This document shows positions 17,135 to 24,966 of a stretch of DNA of 64,000 bases, in pieces. Each line of letters begins with the position of its first letter. The stretch's first letter is position 1. This stretch comes from Microbacterium oleivorans (GTDB lineage: Bacteria > Actinomycetota > Actinomycetes > Actinomycetales > Microbacteriaceae). The DNA lies in contig NZ_JAMBOV010000006.1 in NCBI RefSeq assembly GCF_023715745.1, positions 1 to 64,000 on the forward strand, written 5' to 3'. The notes beneath the pieces are model-generated. The model was not told the DNA's origin. It was given only the letters and a program-made list of their open reading frames with translations, and ran no database searches. Made by a program: the position numbers and the translations under genes.

Positions 17135-17764
17135 ATGAGCGTCACCCCTGGCCGCACCGCCCTGGAGGTCGCCGACTGGCGCCGCCGGGTCTTCGCCCTC
17201 TACGCCGCTGTTCGTGCCGACGAGGATCCTCGGCATGCCCATGCGCAGTGGCGAGCGGCGCGCGACGACCTCTTCGCGCGGCATGCCGCCAGTCCGTTGC
17301 TGCCCGAGGATCGCGACGCCTTCGCGGGGTTGCCCGTCGCGCCGTACGACCCGGACTGGCGCTTCGAGGTGCCGCTCCGAGAGGCCGAGCCGGGCGGCTT
17401 CGAATTCCCGACGGGAACGGACGGCGTCGTTCCCTTCGAGCGCATCGCGGTCGTCGACCTGCCGGATGTCGGCACCCTCGACGTCTGGCGGCTCACGACC
17501 TACGGCGGGGGAGTCTTCATCCCGCTCCGTGACGCGCTCGCCGGCTCGCCCGGGGGGACCTACGGGGGCGGTCGCTATCTGATCGACACGATCAAGGGCG
17601 CCGATCTCGGGACGGATGCCGCGGCAGGCACGATCGTGCTCGATCTCAACTTCGCCTACAACCCGTCGTGCGCGTACGACCCCGCGTGGGCATGCCCGCT
17701 CGCGCAGCCGGGGAATGTGCTCGCCGTCGAGGTCCCCGTCGGCGAGCGTTACACGGGTGGGTGA
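17135..17764 (+). CDS. DUF1684 domain protein
   Basis: 209-residue cytoplasmic protein with the DUF1684 hallmarks: WRRRVFALYAAVR near the start, FIPLRDALAG, GRYLIDTIKGADLG, and the C-terminal FAYNPSCAYDPAWACPLA, whose two cysteines and tyrosines are strongly conserved. The biochemical role is unknown. It has its own promoter and no obvious operon partner. Confidence 0.88.
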   Translation: MSVTPGRTALEVADWRRRVFALYAAVRADEDPRHAHAQWRAARDDLFARHAASPLLPEDRDAFAGLPVAPYDPDWRFEVPLREAEPGGFEFPTGTDGVVPFERIAVVDLPDVGTLDVWRLTTYGGGVFIPLRDALAGSPGGTYGGGRYLIDTIKGADLGTDAAAGTIVLDLNFAYNPSCAYDPAWACPLAQPGNVLAVEVPVGERYTGG

Positions 17765-17856
17765 CTGCGCTCGTCCGCAGCAAACGCCGGTGAGGTTCTC
17801 CGATACGTTGGGGGAGCCGGCTGCACGCCGCCCCGCCCCCTCCCATGGAAGAACCG

Positions 17857-18864
17857 GTGACGCCGATGACCGCCTCTGAACTCGCCACCGCATCCATTCG
17901 AGGCGCAGTCACCGTGAGCGATGTCGGCTTCGGCGCGGCTCAGCTGGGCAATCTCAACCGCACGACGACGGACGAGGAGTCGACCTCCGCGGTCCGTGCC
18001 GCGTTGGCGGCAGGGGTGTCGTATTTCGACACCGCCCCGCACTACGGGCTCGGGCTCTCCGAACGGCGACTGGGACGAGCACTGACGGGCGTCACGCGGG
18101 ACGACATCGTGCTGTCGACGAAGGTCGGTCGCCTGCTCGTCGACAGCCCTGAGACGGCGGGTCGTCAGGATGACCAGGGCTTCATCGTGCCGGCATCCGT
18201 TCGCCGCGAGTGGGACTTCTCGGCCGACGGCGTGAAGCGTTCCATCGAGGAAAGCCTCAACCGTCTGGGCACCGACCGTATCGACATCGTCTATCTGCAC
18301 GATCCCGACGATCACGAGGACCAGGCCATCCGCGAGGCGCTCCCCGCCCTCATCGACCTGCGCGAGCAGGGCGTGGTGCGCGCGATCGGCGCGGGGATGA
18401 ACCAGTCGGCCATGCCGGCCCGCTTCATCGACGCGCACGACCTCGACGTCGTGATGCTCGCGGGTCGTCTGACCCTGTTGGATCAGACGGGACTGGTCGA
18501 CCTGCTCCCGGTCGCGCTCGAACGCGGCGTCGCCATCGTGGCCGCGGGCGTCTACAACTCCGGGCTCCTCAGCTCGTCGGAGATCCGGGCCGACGCCCAC
18601 TTCGACTACGCGCCGGCGTCGGCGGGCATCCTCGCCCGCGCGCAGCGACTCGCTGAGATCTGCCGTGGCCGCGGCGTCGACCTGCCCGCTGCCGCGGTCC
18701 AGTATCCCCTGCGGCATCCCGCTGTCGTCTCCGCCGTCATCGGCATGCGCAGCGTCGCCCACGTGGACAGCAGCATCGAACGGCGGACGGCGGAGATCCC
18801 GGACGACTTCTGGGCAGAGCTCGACGCGGAGGGCATCGCTCCGGACCTCGTCCGGGCAGGCTGA
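17857..18864 (+). CDS. aldo/keto reductase
   Basis: 335-residue NAD(P)H-dependent TIM-barrel oxidoreductase. The catalytic tetrad is visible: Asp and Tyr in YFDTAPHYGLG, Lys in STKVGR and His in YLHDPDD. The C-terminal VSAVIGMRSVAHV segment binds the cofactor. The sequence pattern is closest to the aldose/L-fucose dehydrogenase branch, but the substrate is uncertain. GTG 17857 is chosen because GGAAG precedes it; ATG 17845 has no ribosome site, and ATG 17866 is also possible. TACGTT at 17804-17809 may be the -10 box. Confidence 0.88.
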   Translation: MTPMTASELATASIRGAVTVSDVGFGAAQLGNLNRTTTDEESTSAVRAALAAGVSYFDTAPHYGLGLSERRLGRALTGVTRDDIVLSTKVGRLLVDSPETAGRQDDQGFIVPASVRREWDFSADGVKRSIEESLNRLGTDRIDIVYLHDPDDHEDQAIREALPALIDLREQGVVRAIGAGMNQSAMPARFIDAHDLDVVMLAGRLTLLDQTGLVDLLPVALERGVAIVAAGVYNSGLLSSSEIRADAHFDYAPASAGILARAQRLAEICRGRGVDLPAAAVQYPLRHPAVVSAVIGMRSVAHVDSSIERRTAEIPDDFWAELDAEGIAPDLVRAG

Positions 18865-18881
18865 TTCATCGAGCGTCTCGA

Positions 18882-18952
18882 CGCGACGGCGGGAGTCGAA
18901 CCCGCTGCACATCCGGTATGACCCGGTGCCCGGGACCACCCGGACCGCCGCG
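18882..18952 (-). other. tRNA-like cloverleaf element (degenerate tRNA?)
   Basis: Read on the minus strand, a 7-bp acceptor-like stem CGCGGCG / CGTCGCG (one G-T pair) encloses 57 bases and directly abuts a perfect T-arm: 5-bp stem GCGGG / CCCGC with the canonical loop TTCGACT. The middle hairpin presents GTCATAC, which looks like an anticodon loop with CAT. However, the anticodon stem is irregular and the D-arm lacks normal features, so it is not a standard functional tRNA. It lies between the reductase and the kinase genes. It could be a pseudo-tRNA or an unusual structured RNA. Confidence 0.4.
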
Positions 18953-19033
18953 ATGCGCCCACGCTAACCCGGAGTTCCGACCTTCCGTCGACCGATGACC
19001 CGGGATGACGACCTGTGTCATCCTGTGACGCGC

Positions 19034-20545
19034 TCAGCCCTTGGCGGTCTTGTCCTTTCCGCTCTTGGCCGAGTTGCCGTTGCTGTTGCCCTTGCCGGAC
19101 TTCTTCTTCTCGCCGGAGACGGCGGAGTTGTCGGGGGCATGCCCCTTGGCGTTCTGATTCGCGTTCGATCGGGCCTTCTGACCGGGGTCGTCATCGCTCG
19201 CGGACGTGTCGCCTGCGCTGTCGTCGGATGCGGGTGCCGCGGGTTCCGCGGGTTCCGCGGGTTCCGCTGGAGCATCGACATCGACAGAGGTGTCCGCGTC
19301 AGACGTGCCCTCTGCCGGCTGATCGACCGTCACGACGGCAGGGGCGGTGTCCTCATCGGCGACGAGGTCCGCGGGAGCGGGCGTCGTGGGGCCGGTCAAC
19401 GTCTCCGCCGGCGCCGGGCCGGTGCCGGGTGCGCCGCCGGCCCACAGCGCGCCCACGAGGATGAGGCCGGCGGCGACCACGCTCGCCGCGCCGGTCAGGA
19501 TCCACACCCGCGCGCGCCGCAGGCGCCGCCCCGAGCGCAACCCCCTGCGCGACCGGACGAGATCATGCTGCCGGACCGTCATGTCGGTGTCGGTGTCGGC
19601 GTCAGGGACGGATGAGATCGGCTCGATCGGGGCAGCGGCGGGGACGTCGAGCGCCTGCGTCTCCTGATCGAGGGTTGCGGCGGCGGGCCGTTCGGGACGG
19701 ACGATGTCGCGCGGGAGCGACCGCGCGCGTGCTGCCACCTCCGCCGCGGTGGGGCGATCAGCGGGGTCGCGCGCGATCATCGACGAGAGGAGCTCCGACC
19801 AATCGGGACCGAGCCACGCCGGGATCTCGGGCGTCTCCACGAGCCGGGCCATGACGCGACCGATTCCCGACGCCTCAGGGAAGGCGCGCTCGCCCGTGAT
19901 CGTCTCGAGCAGCAGCAGACCGAGCGCGTAGACATCCGCGGCAGGCCCCGCGGGCTCGCCTCGCACCTGCTCGGGAGCGAGGTAGGCGGCCGTACCGATG
20001 ACCGTGCCCGGGCTCGTGTGCCTCGTGCTGTCGGCCAGGTAGGCGACGCCGAAGTCCGCGAGCTTGGGCCAGTACCGGCGTCCCGGCGTCGTGGCGGCGG
20101 CCAGAAGCACGTTCGACGGTTTCACGTCGCGGTGGACGATACCGGCGCGGTGGACGGTGTCGAGTCCCGCAGCGAGTTCGATCGCGATGCCGGCCGTCTC
20201 GGCGGCATCCAATGGTCCGTCGTACAGCGCAACGGCCAGGGACTGCCCCTCGACGAACTCCATGACGAGGTACTCCGGCTGGCCCGGCACGATCTTCGCG
20301 TCGAACAGCGTCACGAGCGACGGGTGATTCAGGGAGGCCAGCAGCGACATCTCCGTGCGCGCGCGGGGCGGGATGGCGGGGTGCTCCGCTTCGGTACGCA
20401 TGATCTTGATCGCCACCGTGCGTCCCAGGATGACGTCGTCCGCACGGTAGACCCGCGCCATGCCGCCCTGACCGACGCACGCACCGAGAACGTAACGCCC
20501 GTCGAGCATGCCCGTGGTGACCGGTTCGACGGGCGGTTCGGTCAC
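19034..20545 (-). CDS. membrane Ser/Thr protein kinase (PknB-like)
   Basis: 503 residues. The N-terminal Hanks-type kinase domain is complete: glycine loop VGQGGMARVYRA, K47 in VAIKIM, HRD motif with D140 in IVHRDVKPSN, DFG motif with D164, and APEQ. A low-complexity cytoplasmic linker leads to one membrane helix (about 350-375, WILTGAASVVAAGLILVGALW). The outer part has no PASTA repeats; it is an acidic Pro/Ala/Glu stretch with repeated PAE units, then a Lys/Ser/Asn/Gly-rich tail. GTG 20545 has AGGAG five bases upstream; GTG 20551 overlaps it. The kinase is catalytically plausible; its targets are unknown. Confidence 0.9.
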   Translation of the reverse strand: MTEPPVEPVTTGMLDGRYVLGACVGQGGMARVYRADDVILGRTVAIKIMRTEAEHPAIPPRARTEMSLLASLNHPSLVTLFDAKIVPGQPEYLVMEFVEGQSLAVALYDGPLDAAETAGIAIELAAGLDTVHRAGIVHRDVKPSNVLLAAATTPGRRYWPKLADFGVAYLADSTRHTSPGTVIGTAAYLAPEQVRGEPAGPAADVYALGLLLLETITGERAFPEASGIGRVMARLVETPEIPAWLGPDWSELLSSMIARDPADRPTAAEVAARARSLPRDIVRPERPAAATLDQETQALDVPAAAPIEPISSVPDADTDTDMTVRQHDLVRSRRGLRSGRRLRRARVWILTGAASVVAAGLILVGALWAGGAPGTGPAPAETLTGPTTPAPADLVADEDTAPAVVTVDQPAEGTSDADTSVDVDAPAEPAEPAEPAAPASDDSAGDTSASDDDPGQKARSNANQNAKGHAPDNSAVSGEKKKSGKGNSNGNSAKSGKDKTAKG

Positions 20546-20756
20546 GGCCACTCCTGCGGGATGCTTCGGGCTGCGGCGGGCCCGTCGGGATGTCGCCTGC
20601 GGTGCGACAGTCCGACCGTAAGACCTCGAACGAATCAGGTCTGGCGGCTTGACTCCGGTGCTGATTGGTGCATGCGGCGCGCTGAGCGATTACGACCACG
20701 CCGCCCCGAGCGCAAGGGGTGCGTTCGGTCAGCGTGGGCGCGGTTACGGTGCCGCC

Positions 20757-20960
20757 ATGCCATCCTTCGCGCCGCTGCGCCCCGCGGCCCAGGCCTCGCC
20801 CCGTCTCCGCCGTGCGAGCGGGGACGTCTCCAGGGCACGACGGCTGATCCGCGCGTCCCGCCGTCGGCGCGGCGGCCGGGTGGCTCGTGAGTGTGCACCC
20901 GACCGTGGCCGAAGACGCGGTGGCCTGGATCTCGGTCTCGACGGCCGGGCCGGCATCTCG
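20757..20960 (+). pseudogene. decayed duplicate of the FUSC gene start
   Basis: The stretch resembles the 5' end of the intact FUSC gene at 22645. Both have GCGCAAGGGG upstream, the same GGTTACGGTGCC -10 region (TACGGT at 20745-20750) six bases before ATG, and similar first ~32 codons (AAQ, then RLRRASGDV, then ARRLI). Codons matching FUSC residues ~33-67 are missing, then HPTVAEDA (20896-20919) matches FUSC YPTVADSA but in another frame. After that the similarity fades. It is therefore a frameshifted and internally deleted remnant. The rest of the 486-base gap 20546-21031 holds only the kinase upstream region and no other gene I can see. Confidence 0.55.
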
Positions 20961-21031
20961 TCGGATCTGCGTAAGGTGCAGTCGTCGTCTCGGCTCGTGC
21001 TGACGGCGAGGGCGTCCGAGCGGCGTCTCTC

Positions 21032-22573
21032 GTGAGTTTCCGGACGGCACATGCCTCGACGGTGCTCGTGGTCGCCTTGTGGGCCGCCCTCGTCGTCCCG
21101 CTCATCACCTGGGCCGCTGCGCTCGGATCACCGCTCGCGGTCGCGTTCGCCGCGGCGAACGCGCTCACGTGGGTTGCGGGCGGGAGGGCGCTTGCGCTGT
21201 GGTTGCGCGCCTCGGCGCCGCAGCGGGTTGCGCCGGTCGGACACGGCGCGCAGCCCCACCGCATCGCGCTACTGGTCTGCGTCTGCGACGACCTGGACAC
21301 CTCGGCAGTGGTCCACAGCGCCCAGCAGGACATCCCGGTCGATGTCGTGCTGCTCGACGACTCCCGCGACCCGGATAGGGCGGCTCGGGTCGACGCGCTG
21401 GCAGCTGCGCGAGGGTGGGTCGTCCTCCGGCGGGCCGAACGATCCGGCTTCAAGGCGGGCAACCTGAACGCGGGGATCGCGGCGTTGCGCGGACGCTACG
21501 ACGCGTACCTCATCTGCGACAGCGACGTCGTCCTGGAGGCGAGTGTTGCGCGGGTGTGCAGCGCGGCGTTGGCGGACCCGGCAGTGGCCGTCGCGCAGGC
21601 CTCGCCGGCGGCATCCCCCGGAAGCAGTCCATTCGCCCGCTATTTCGGTCCGCTGCTCGCCACGCATCTCGGCGTCACACGTCGCGGACGCGGTGCGCAC
21701 GGGGTGACCGCTTTCCTCGGCCGCGGTGCGCTCGTACGAGCCGCCGCGATCGCCGACGTGGGCGGCTTCCCCGAGGCTGTCGCTGAGGATCTTGCGATGA
21801 CCGTCCAGCTTCGTCGTCGGGGCTGGCGCATCGTCGACGCCGATGTCGCCTTCGCGGAGGACTACCCGATCGACTATGCGGCGTTCCGTGTGCAGCTGCG
21901 GAAGACGGCCGAAGGTGCCGTCGAGTTCCTGCGGCATCCCGAACGGATGCGAGGGCTTCGACTGCGGGAGGCCATCGACCTGTCACTCGAGACAGCGCTC
22001 GTTCCGGTGACCGCGCTGGCCGGCGCGGTGATACTGCTCACCGGTGCGGCTCTCGTCGGGCTCGACACGCCTCCGCCGGTGTGGGGGATCTTCGTTTCCG
22101 CCGTCGCCGCCGCGATGCCTCTGCTGCCCGAGGCGCTGCGTCGCGCGCGCACCCAGCGCATCGCGGCCGGAGCGGTCTTCGGTCTCGCCGCCGGTCTGCT
22201 CTACGCCTCGACGACGTTCGTCGTGCTCGCCGCCGTGATCCGGACGGGCCTCGGACGGCGGGCGACCTTCTGGGTGACGCCCAAAACACCGTCGCGCCGA
22301 GGAGTGAGCACGGTCCTGCGAGATGAGCTCGTGCTCGTCCCGCTTCTGGTCATGGGCGCCGTAGCTGCCTCCGGTTCGGCCCTGTCGGCGGCGGGGCCGG
22401 TCATGCCCGCGGTCGTGGCCGCGGTGTTCGCTTCGGGGATGATGAGCGGCCGGGTGCGCGCCCGCATCGAGGCGCCCCTCGCTCCGCGCCGTCGCCGAGG
22501 GCGGGGCGACGCGCGGCGGCGCAGCACCGACGCCGCAGCCACCATCGGTCCTCCGCGGACGCTCACGCGATAG
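21032..22573 (+). CDS. membrane GT2 glycosyltransferase
   Basis: 513 residues. Two N-terminal membrane helices (about 8-50) precede a family 2 glycosyltransferase domain with DDS (about 109-111), FKAGNLNAG, the metal-binding DSD (about 163-165), and a VAEDLAM acceptor motif followed by a QLRK segment in place of the usual QxxRW. Several C-terminal membrane helices (about 325-485) follow, as in processive polysaccharide synthases. The nucleotide-sugar and product are unknown. GTG 21032 sits after CGGCGTCTCTC without a strong ribosome site. It is followed at 72 bases by the FUSC gene with its own -10 box. Confidence 0.82.
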   Translation: MSFRTAHASTVLVVALWAALVVPLITWAAALGSPLAVAFAAANALTWVAGGRALALWLRASAPQRVAPVGHGAQPHRIALLVCVCDDLDTSAVVHSAQQDIPVDVVLLDDSRDPDRAARVDALAAARGWVVLRRAERSGFKAGNLNAGIAALRGRYDAYLICDSDVVLEASVARVCSAALADPAVAVAQASPAASPGSSPFARYFGPLLATHLGVTRRGRGAHGVTAFLGRGALVRAAAIADVGGFPEAVAEDLAMTVQLRRRGWRIVDADVAFAEDYPIDYAAFRVQLRKTAEGAVEFLRHPERMRGLRLREAIDLSLETALVPVTALAGAVILLTGAALVGLDTPPPVWGIFVSAVAAAMPLLPEALRRARTQRIAAGAVFGLAAGLLYASTTFVVLAAVIRTGLGRRATFWVTPKTPSRRGVSTVLRDELVLVPLLVMGAVAASGSALSAAGPVMPAVVAAVFASGMMSGRVRARIEAPLAPRRRRGRGDARRRSTDAAATIGPPRTLTR

Positions 22574-22632
22574 ACGGATACGACGACGCGCACGCGGGCG
22601 CAAGGGGGGCATCGCAGCGGCGCCCGCGCGGT

Positions 22633-22638
22633 TACGGT
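22633..22638 (+). promoter_or_regulatory. -10 box, probably leaderless (FUSC gene)
   Basis: TACGGT six bases before ATG 22645. The same element is preserved in the remnant at 20745-20750. Confidence 0.55.
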
Positions 22639-22644
22639 GCCCGC

Positions 22645-23748
22645 ATGCCCTTGTCCCTCCCTCGTCGGACCGCGGCCCAGATCGCGCTCCGCGTGCGTCG
22701 CGCCGGCGGTGACGTCTTCACGGCGCGACGGCTGATCCTGGCGCTCAAGACTGCCGTCGCGGCGGCGGTCGCCTGGTTCTTCGCGCCGCTCGTCCCGTTC
22801 GCCGACGCGGACTACTCCTATTACGCGCCCCTCGGCGTCCTCGTCAGCATGTATCCGACCGTCGCCGACTCGGCGCGAGCCGGCATCCAGTCGCTCATCG
22901 GTCTGGCGTGCGGCATCGCGGTGGGCTTCGGCGGTCTTGCGATCGTGGCCTCGGGGGCGCCGGGAATCGTCGCCGTCGGGGTTGTGGTGCTCGCCGGTGT
23001 GGCGGTCGGCGGTATCCGCGCCCTCGGGATGGGGCGCGACTGGGTCGCTTTGGCGGGGCTGTTCGTGCTGCTGCTGAGCAAGAACGACCCCGACGGGTTC
23101 TCGTCGTCCTATCTGGCGACGATGGCGTTCGGCGTCCTGGTGGGTGTCGTCGCGAACTACGTCCTCGTGCCGCCGCTGTACCTCCAATCCGCGCGGGACC
23201 GGCTGTCGGAGCTCCGGGCCGCGGTGGTCACGGCCCTCGATCGGGCGGCGGATGCGGTGGCGAAGGGTGAGCCCGACAGAGGCGCCCTGGTCGAGGACGG
23301 CGAGGCGCTCGCCGAACTGTCCATAGCGGTGTCCGCCGATGTCGACGAGGCGTCGCGTTCCGAGCGGGCGAACATCCGCGCGCGTGGCGTCGGCGGCGTG
23401 CACGACGAGAACGCCCATCGATGGTGGGGACTCGAACGAGCGACGTATCTCGCCCGCGACATGCTCGACGTCCTCGGGCAGCAGGACTGCCTCGACGAGC
23501 GGCACGGCGACCCGGAGCTGCTCGCCGCGGCGATGAGGTCCGTCGCCGAGCAGCTCGCGACACCCCCGGGCGATCCCGAGACCACGGCGAGGACGGATGC
23601 CGCTTGGCGCGCCATCGATGAGTACGCGGCGTCTCTTCCCGCAGCGGACGAGGCCGCCGACGAGCACGATCAGCCGGGATTGTGGCTCGCGGCCACGCTC
23701 GGACGCATGACCGACGTCTCGCGGCGGGTCTCGGCCGCGCTGGTCTGA
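22645..23748 (+). CDS. FUSC family (aromatic acid exporter-like) membrane protein
   Basis: 367 residues. After a short basic N-terminus there are about six membrane segments (30-180) with the FUSC-type pattern YAPLGVLVSMYPT, then a soluble domain of about 190 residues rich in helices. Single-unit FUSC proteins are thought to act as exporters of small aromatic compounds or in envelope processes; the substrate here is not known. The gene lies between two glycosyltransferase genes and is followed 42 bases later by the phosphatase gene, so it may be part of the same cell-surface region. A decayed copy of its 5' end lies about 1.9 kb upstream. Confidence 0.75.
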   Translation: MPLSLPRRTAAQIALRVRRAGGDVFTARRLILALKTAVAAAVAWFFAPLVPFADADYSYYAPLGVLVSMYPTVADSARAGIQSLIGLACGIAVGFGGLAIVASGAPGIVAVGVVVLAGVAVGGIRALGMGRDWVALAGLFVLLLSKNDPDGFSSSYLATMAFGVLVGVVANYVLVPPLYLQSARDRLSELRAAVVTALDRAADAVAKGEPDRGALVEDGEALAELSIAVSADVDEASRSERANIRARGVGGVHDENAHRWWGLERATYLARDMLDVLGQQDCLDERHGDPELLAAAMRSVAEQLATPPGDPETTARTDAAWRAIDEYAASLPAADEAADEHDQPGLWLAATLGRMTDVSRRVSAALV

Positions 23749-23790
23749 GCGAGGTTGCGATGCACAGGGGACTCATATGAGAGTGGGGGC

Positions 23791-24966
23791 ATGACCATGG
23801 TGGAGGGGGACGCGGCCGCGCGCGAGGCGGCGCGACAGCGTGCGCTCGAGGAACTCGACATCCTCGACCAGCCGACGGACGAGCGGGTCGATCGGGTGAC
23901 CAGGCTCGCCCGCGAGGTGTTCGGTGTGCCGATGGTCAGTGTCACCCTCCTGGACGACGACCGGCAGTGGCGCCTGTCGGAGCAGGGCTTCGGCGGCGAG
24001 CGCGAGGCGCCCCGAGAGGGGTCCTTCTGCGGTGCGACCGTCGAGCGCGGATCGCTGCTCGTCGTCGAGGATGCGGCATCCGACGAGTCCTTCCGGACCA
24101 ACCCGTTCGTCGTCGGTGATCCCCACCTGCGCTTCTACGCAGGGCAGCCGCTGGAAGCCCCGGGCGGCGAGCACATCGGAACTCTGTGCATCCTCGACAC
24201 GAAGCCGCGCACACTCACTGAGCCGCAACGCGAGCTGCTGCGCGAGATGGCGCTGTGGGTGCAGTCCGAGATCGCGCGGGAGCACGAGTTCGATCGGGCG
24301 GGTGAGGTCCAGCGCGCACTCCTGCCCAAGCGGACCCCCGAGCTGGCAGGATTCACCCTCGCGGCTGACGCCGTCGCGTCGGGCTCGGTGATGGGCGACC
24401 TCTACGACTGGTACCTGCACCAGGGCCGTCTGCGCCTCACGCTGGCCGACGTGATGGGCAAGGGGATCGGTGCCGGCCTGATCGCCGCGGGTGTGCGCGC
24501 GTCCTTGCGCACGGCGCGCGACCGGCCGCTCGTCAGTGCGGTCGAAGACCTCGACCGCCAGGTCTCGGAGGACCTCGCGGACCTCCACATGTTCGTGACC
24601 GCGGTGGTGGCCGACGTCGACGGTGAGACCGGTGACGTCGAGCTCGTCGACGCCGGGCACTCGCTGTCGTTCGTCGTCCGCGCCGACGACACGTGGGAGC
24701 CGGTGCGGTCGACGGGGCTGCCGCTGGGTATGGGCATCGATGACTCCCGCGCGTCCGCTCGGCTGCGGCTGGAGCCAGGGGATGCGCTGCTGTGCTGCAG
24801 CGACGGCGTCCTCGACATCCTCGACGTCGACGACCCCTTCGGTCAGGTGCTGCGCGCCCTCCGTGAGCGCGGTCCGGCGGGCGCCGTTGCGGAGGGGATC
24901 GCCCTGGCTCGGGAGCGGAAAGCGCCGGACGATGTGACCCTGATGGTCGTACGGAGGGATGCGTGA
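23791..24966 (+). CDS. GAF-PP2C (SpoIIE/RsbU-type) serine phosphatase
   Basis: 391 residues. A GAF domain (about 20-165; FGVPMVSVTLLDDDRQW, FCGATV, GTLCILD) is followed by a PPM/SpoIIE phosphatase domain with the metal-binding elements VMGDLYDW, LADVMGKG, VDAGH, CCSDGVLD and DDVTLMVV. Such enzymes dephosphorylate STAS-domain anti-anti-sigma proteins in response to a signal sensed by the GAF domain. ATG 23791 gives a protein that starts just before the GAF helix. Its stop overlaps the synthase GTG by 4 bases. The STAS and kinase genes two and three places downstream are its obvious partners. Confidence 0.88.
   Translation: MTMVEGDAAAREAARQRALEELDILDQPTDERVDRVTRLAREVFGVPMVSVTLLDDDRQWRLSEQGFGGEREAPREGSFCGATVERGSLLVVEDAASDESFRTNPFVVGDPHLRFYAGQPLEAPGGEHIGTLCILDTKPRTLTEPQRELLREMALWVQSEIAREHEFDRAGEVQRALLPKRTPELAGFTLAADAVASGSVMGDLYDWYLHQGRLRLTLADVMGKGIGAGLIAAGVRASLRTARDRPLVSAVEDLDRQVSEDLADLHMFVTAVVADVDGETGDVELVDAGHSLSFVVRADDTWEPVRSTGLPLGMGIDDSRASARLRLEPGDALLCCSDGVLDILDVDDPFGQVLRALRERGPAGAVAEGIALARERKAPDDVTLMVVRRDA

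Noticed and set aside
18882..18952. A standard functional tRNA-Met
   Set aside because: The anticodon stem has two mismatches when a 7-base loop is forced, and the D-arm has no normal D-loop; kept as a tRNA-like element only.
20649..21035. The open frame across the FUSC remnant as a real 128-residue gene
   Set aside because: After the first ~35 codons it reads Arg-rich noise, and the FUSC-like HPTVAEDA segment lies in another frame, so a decayed gene is the better explanation.
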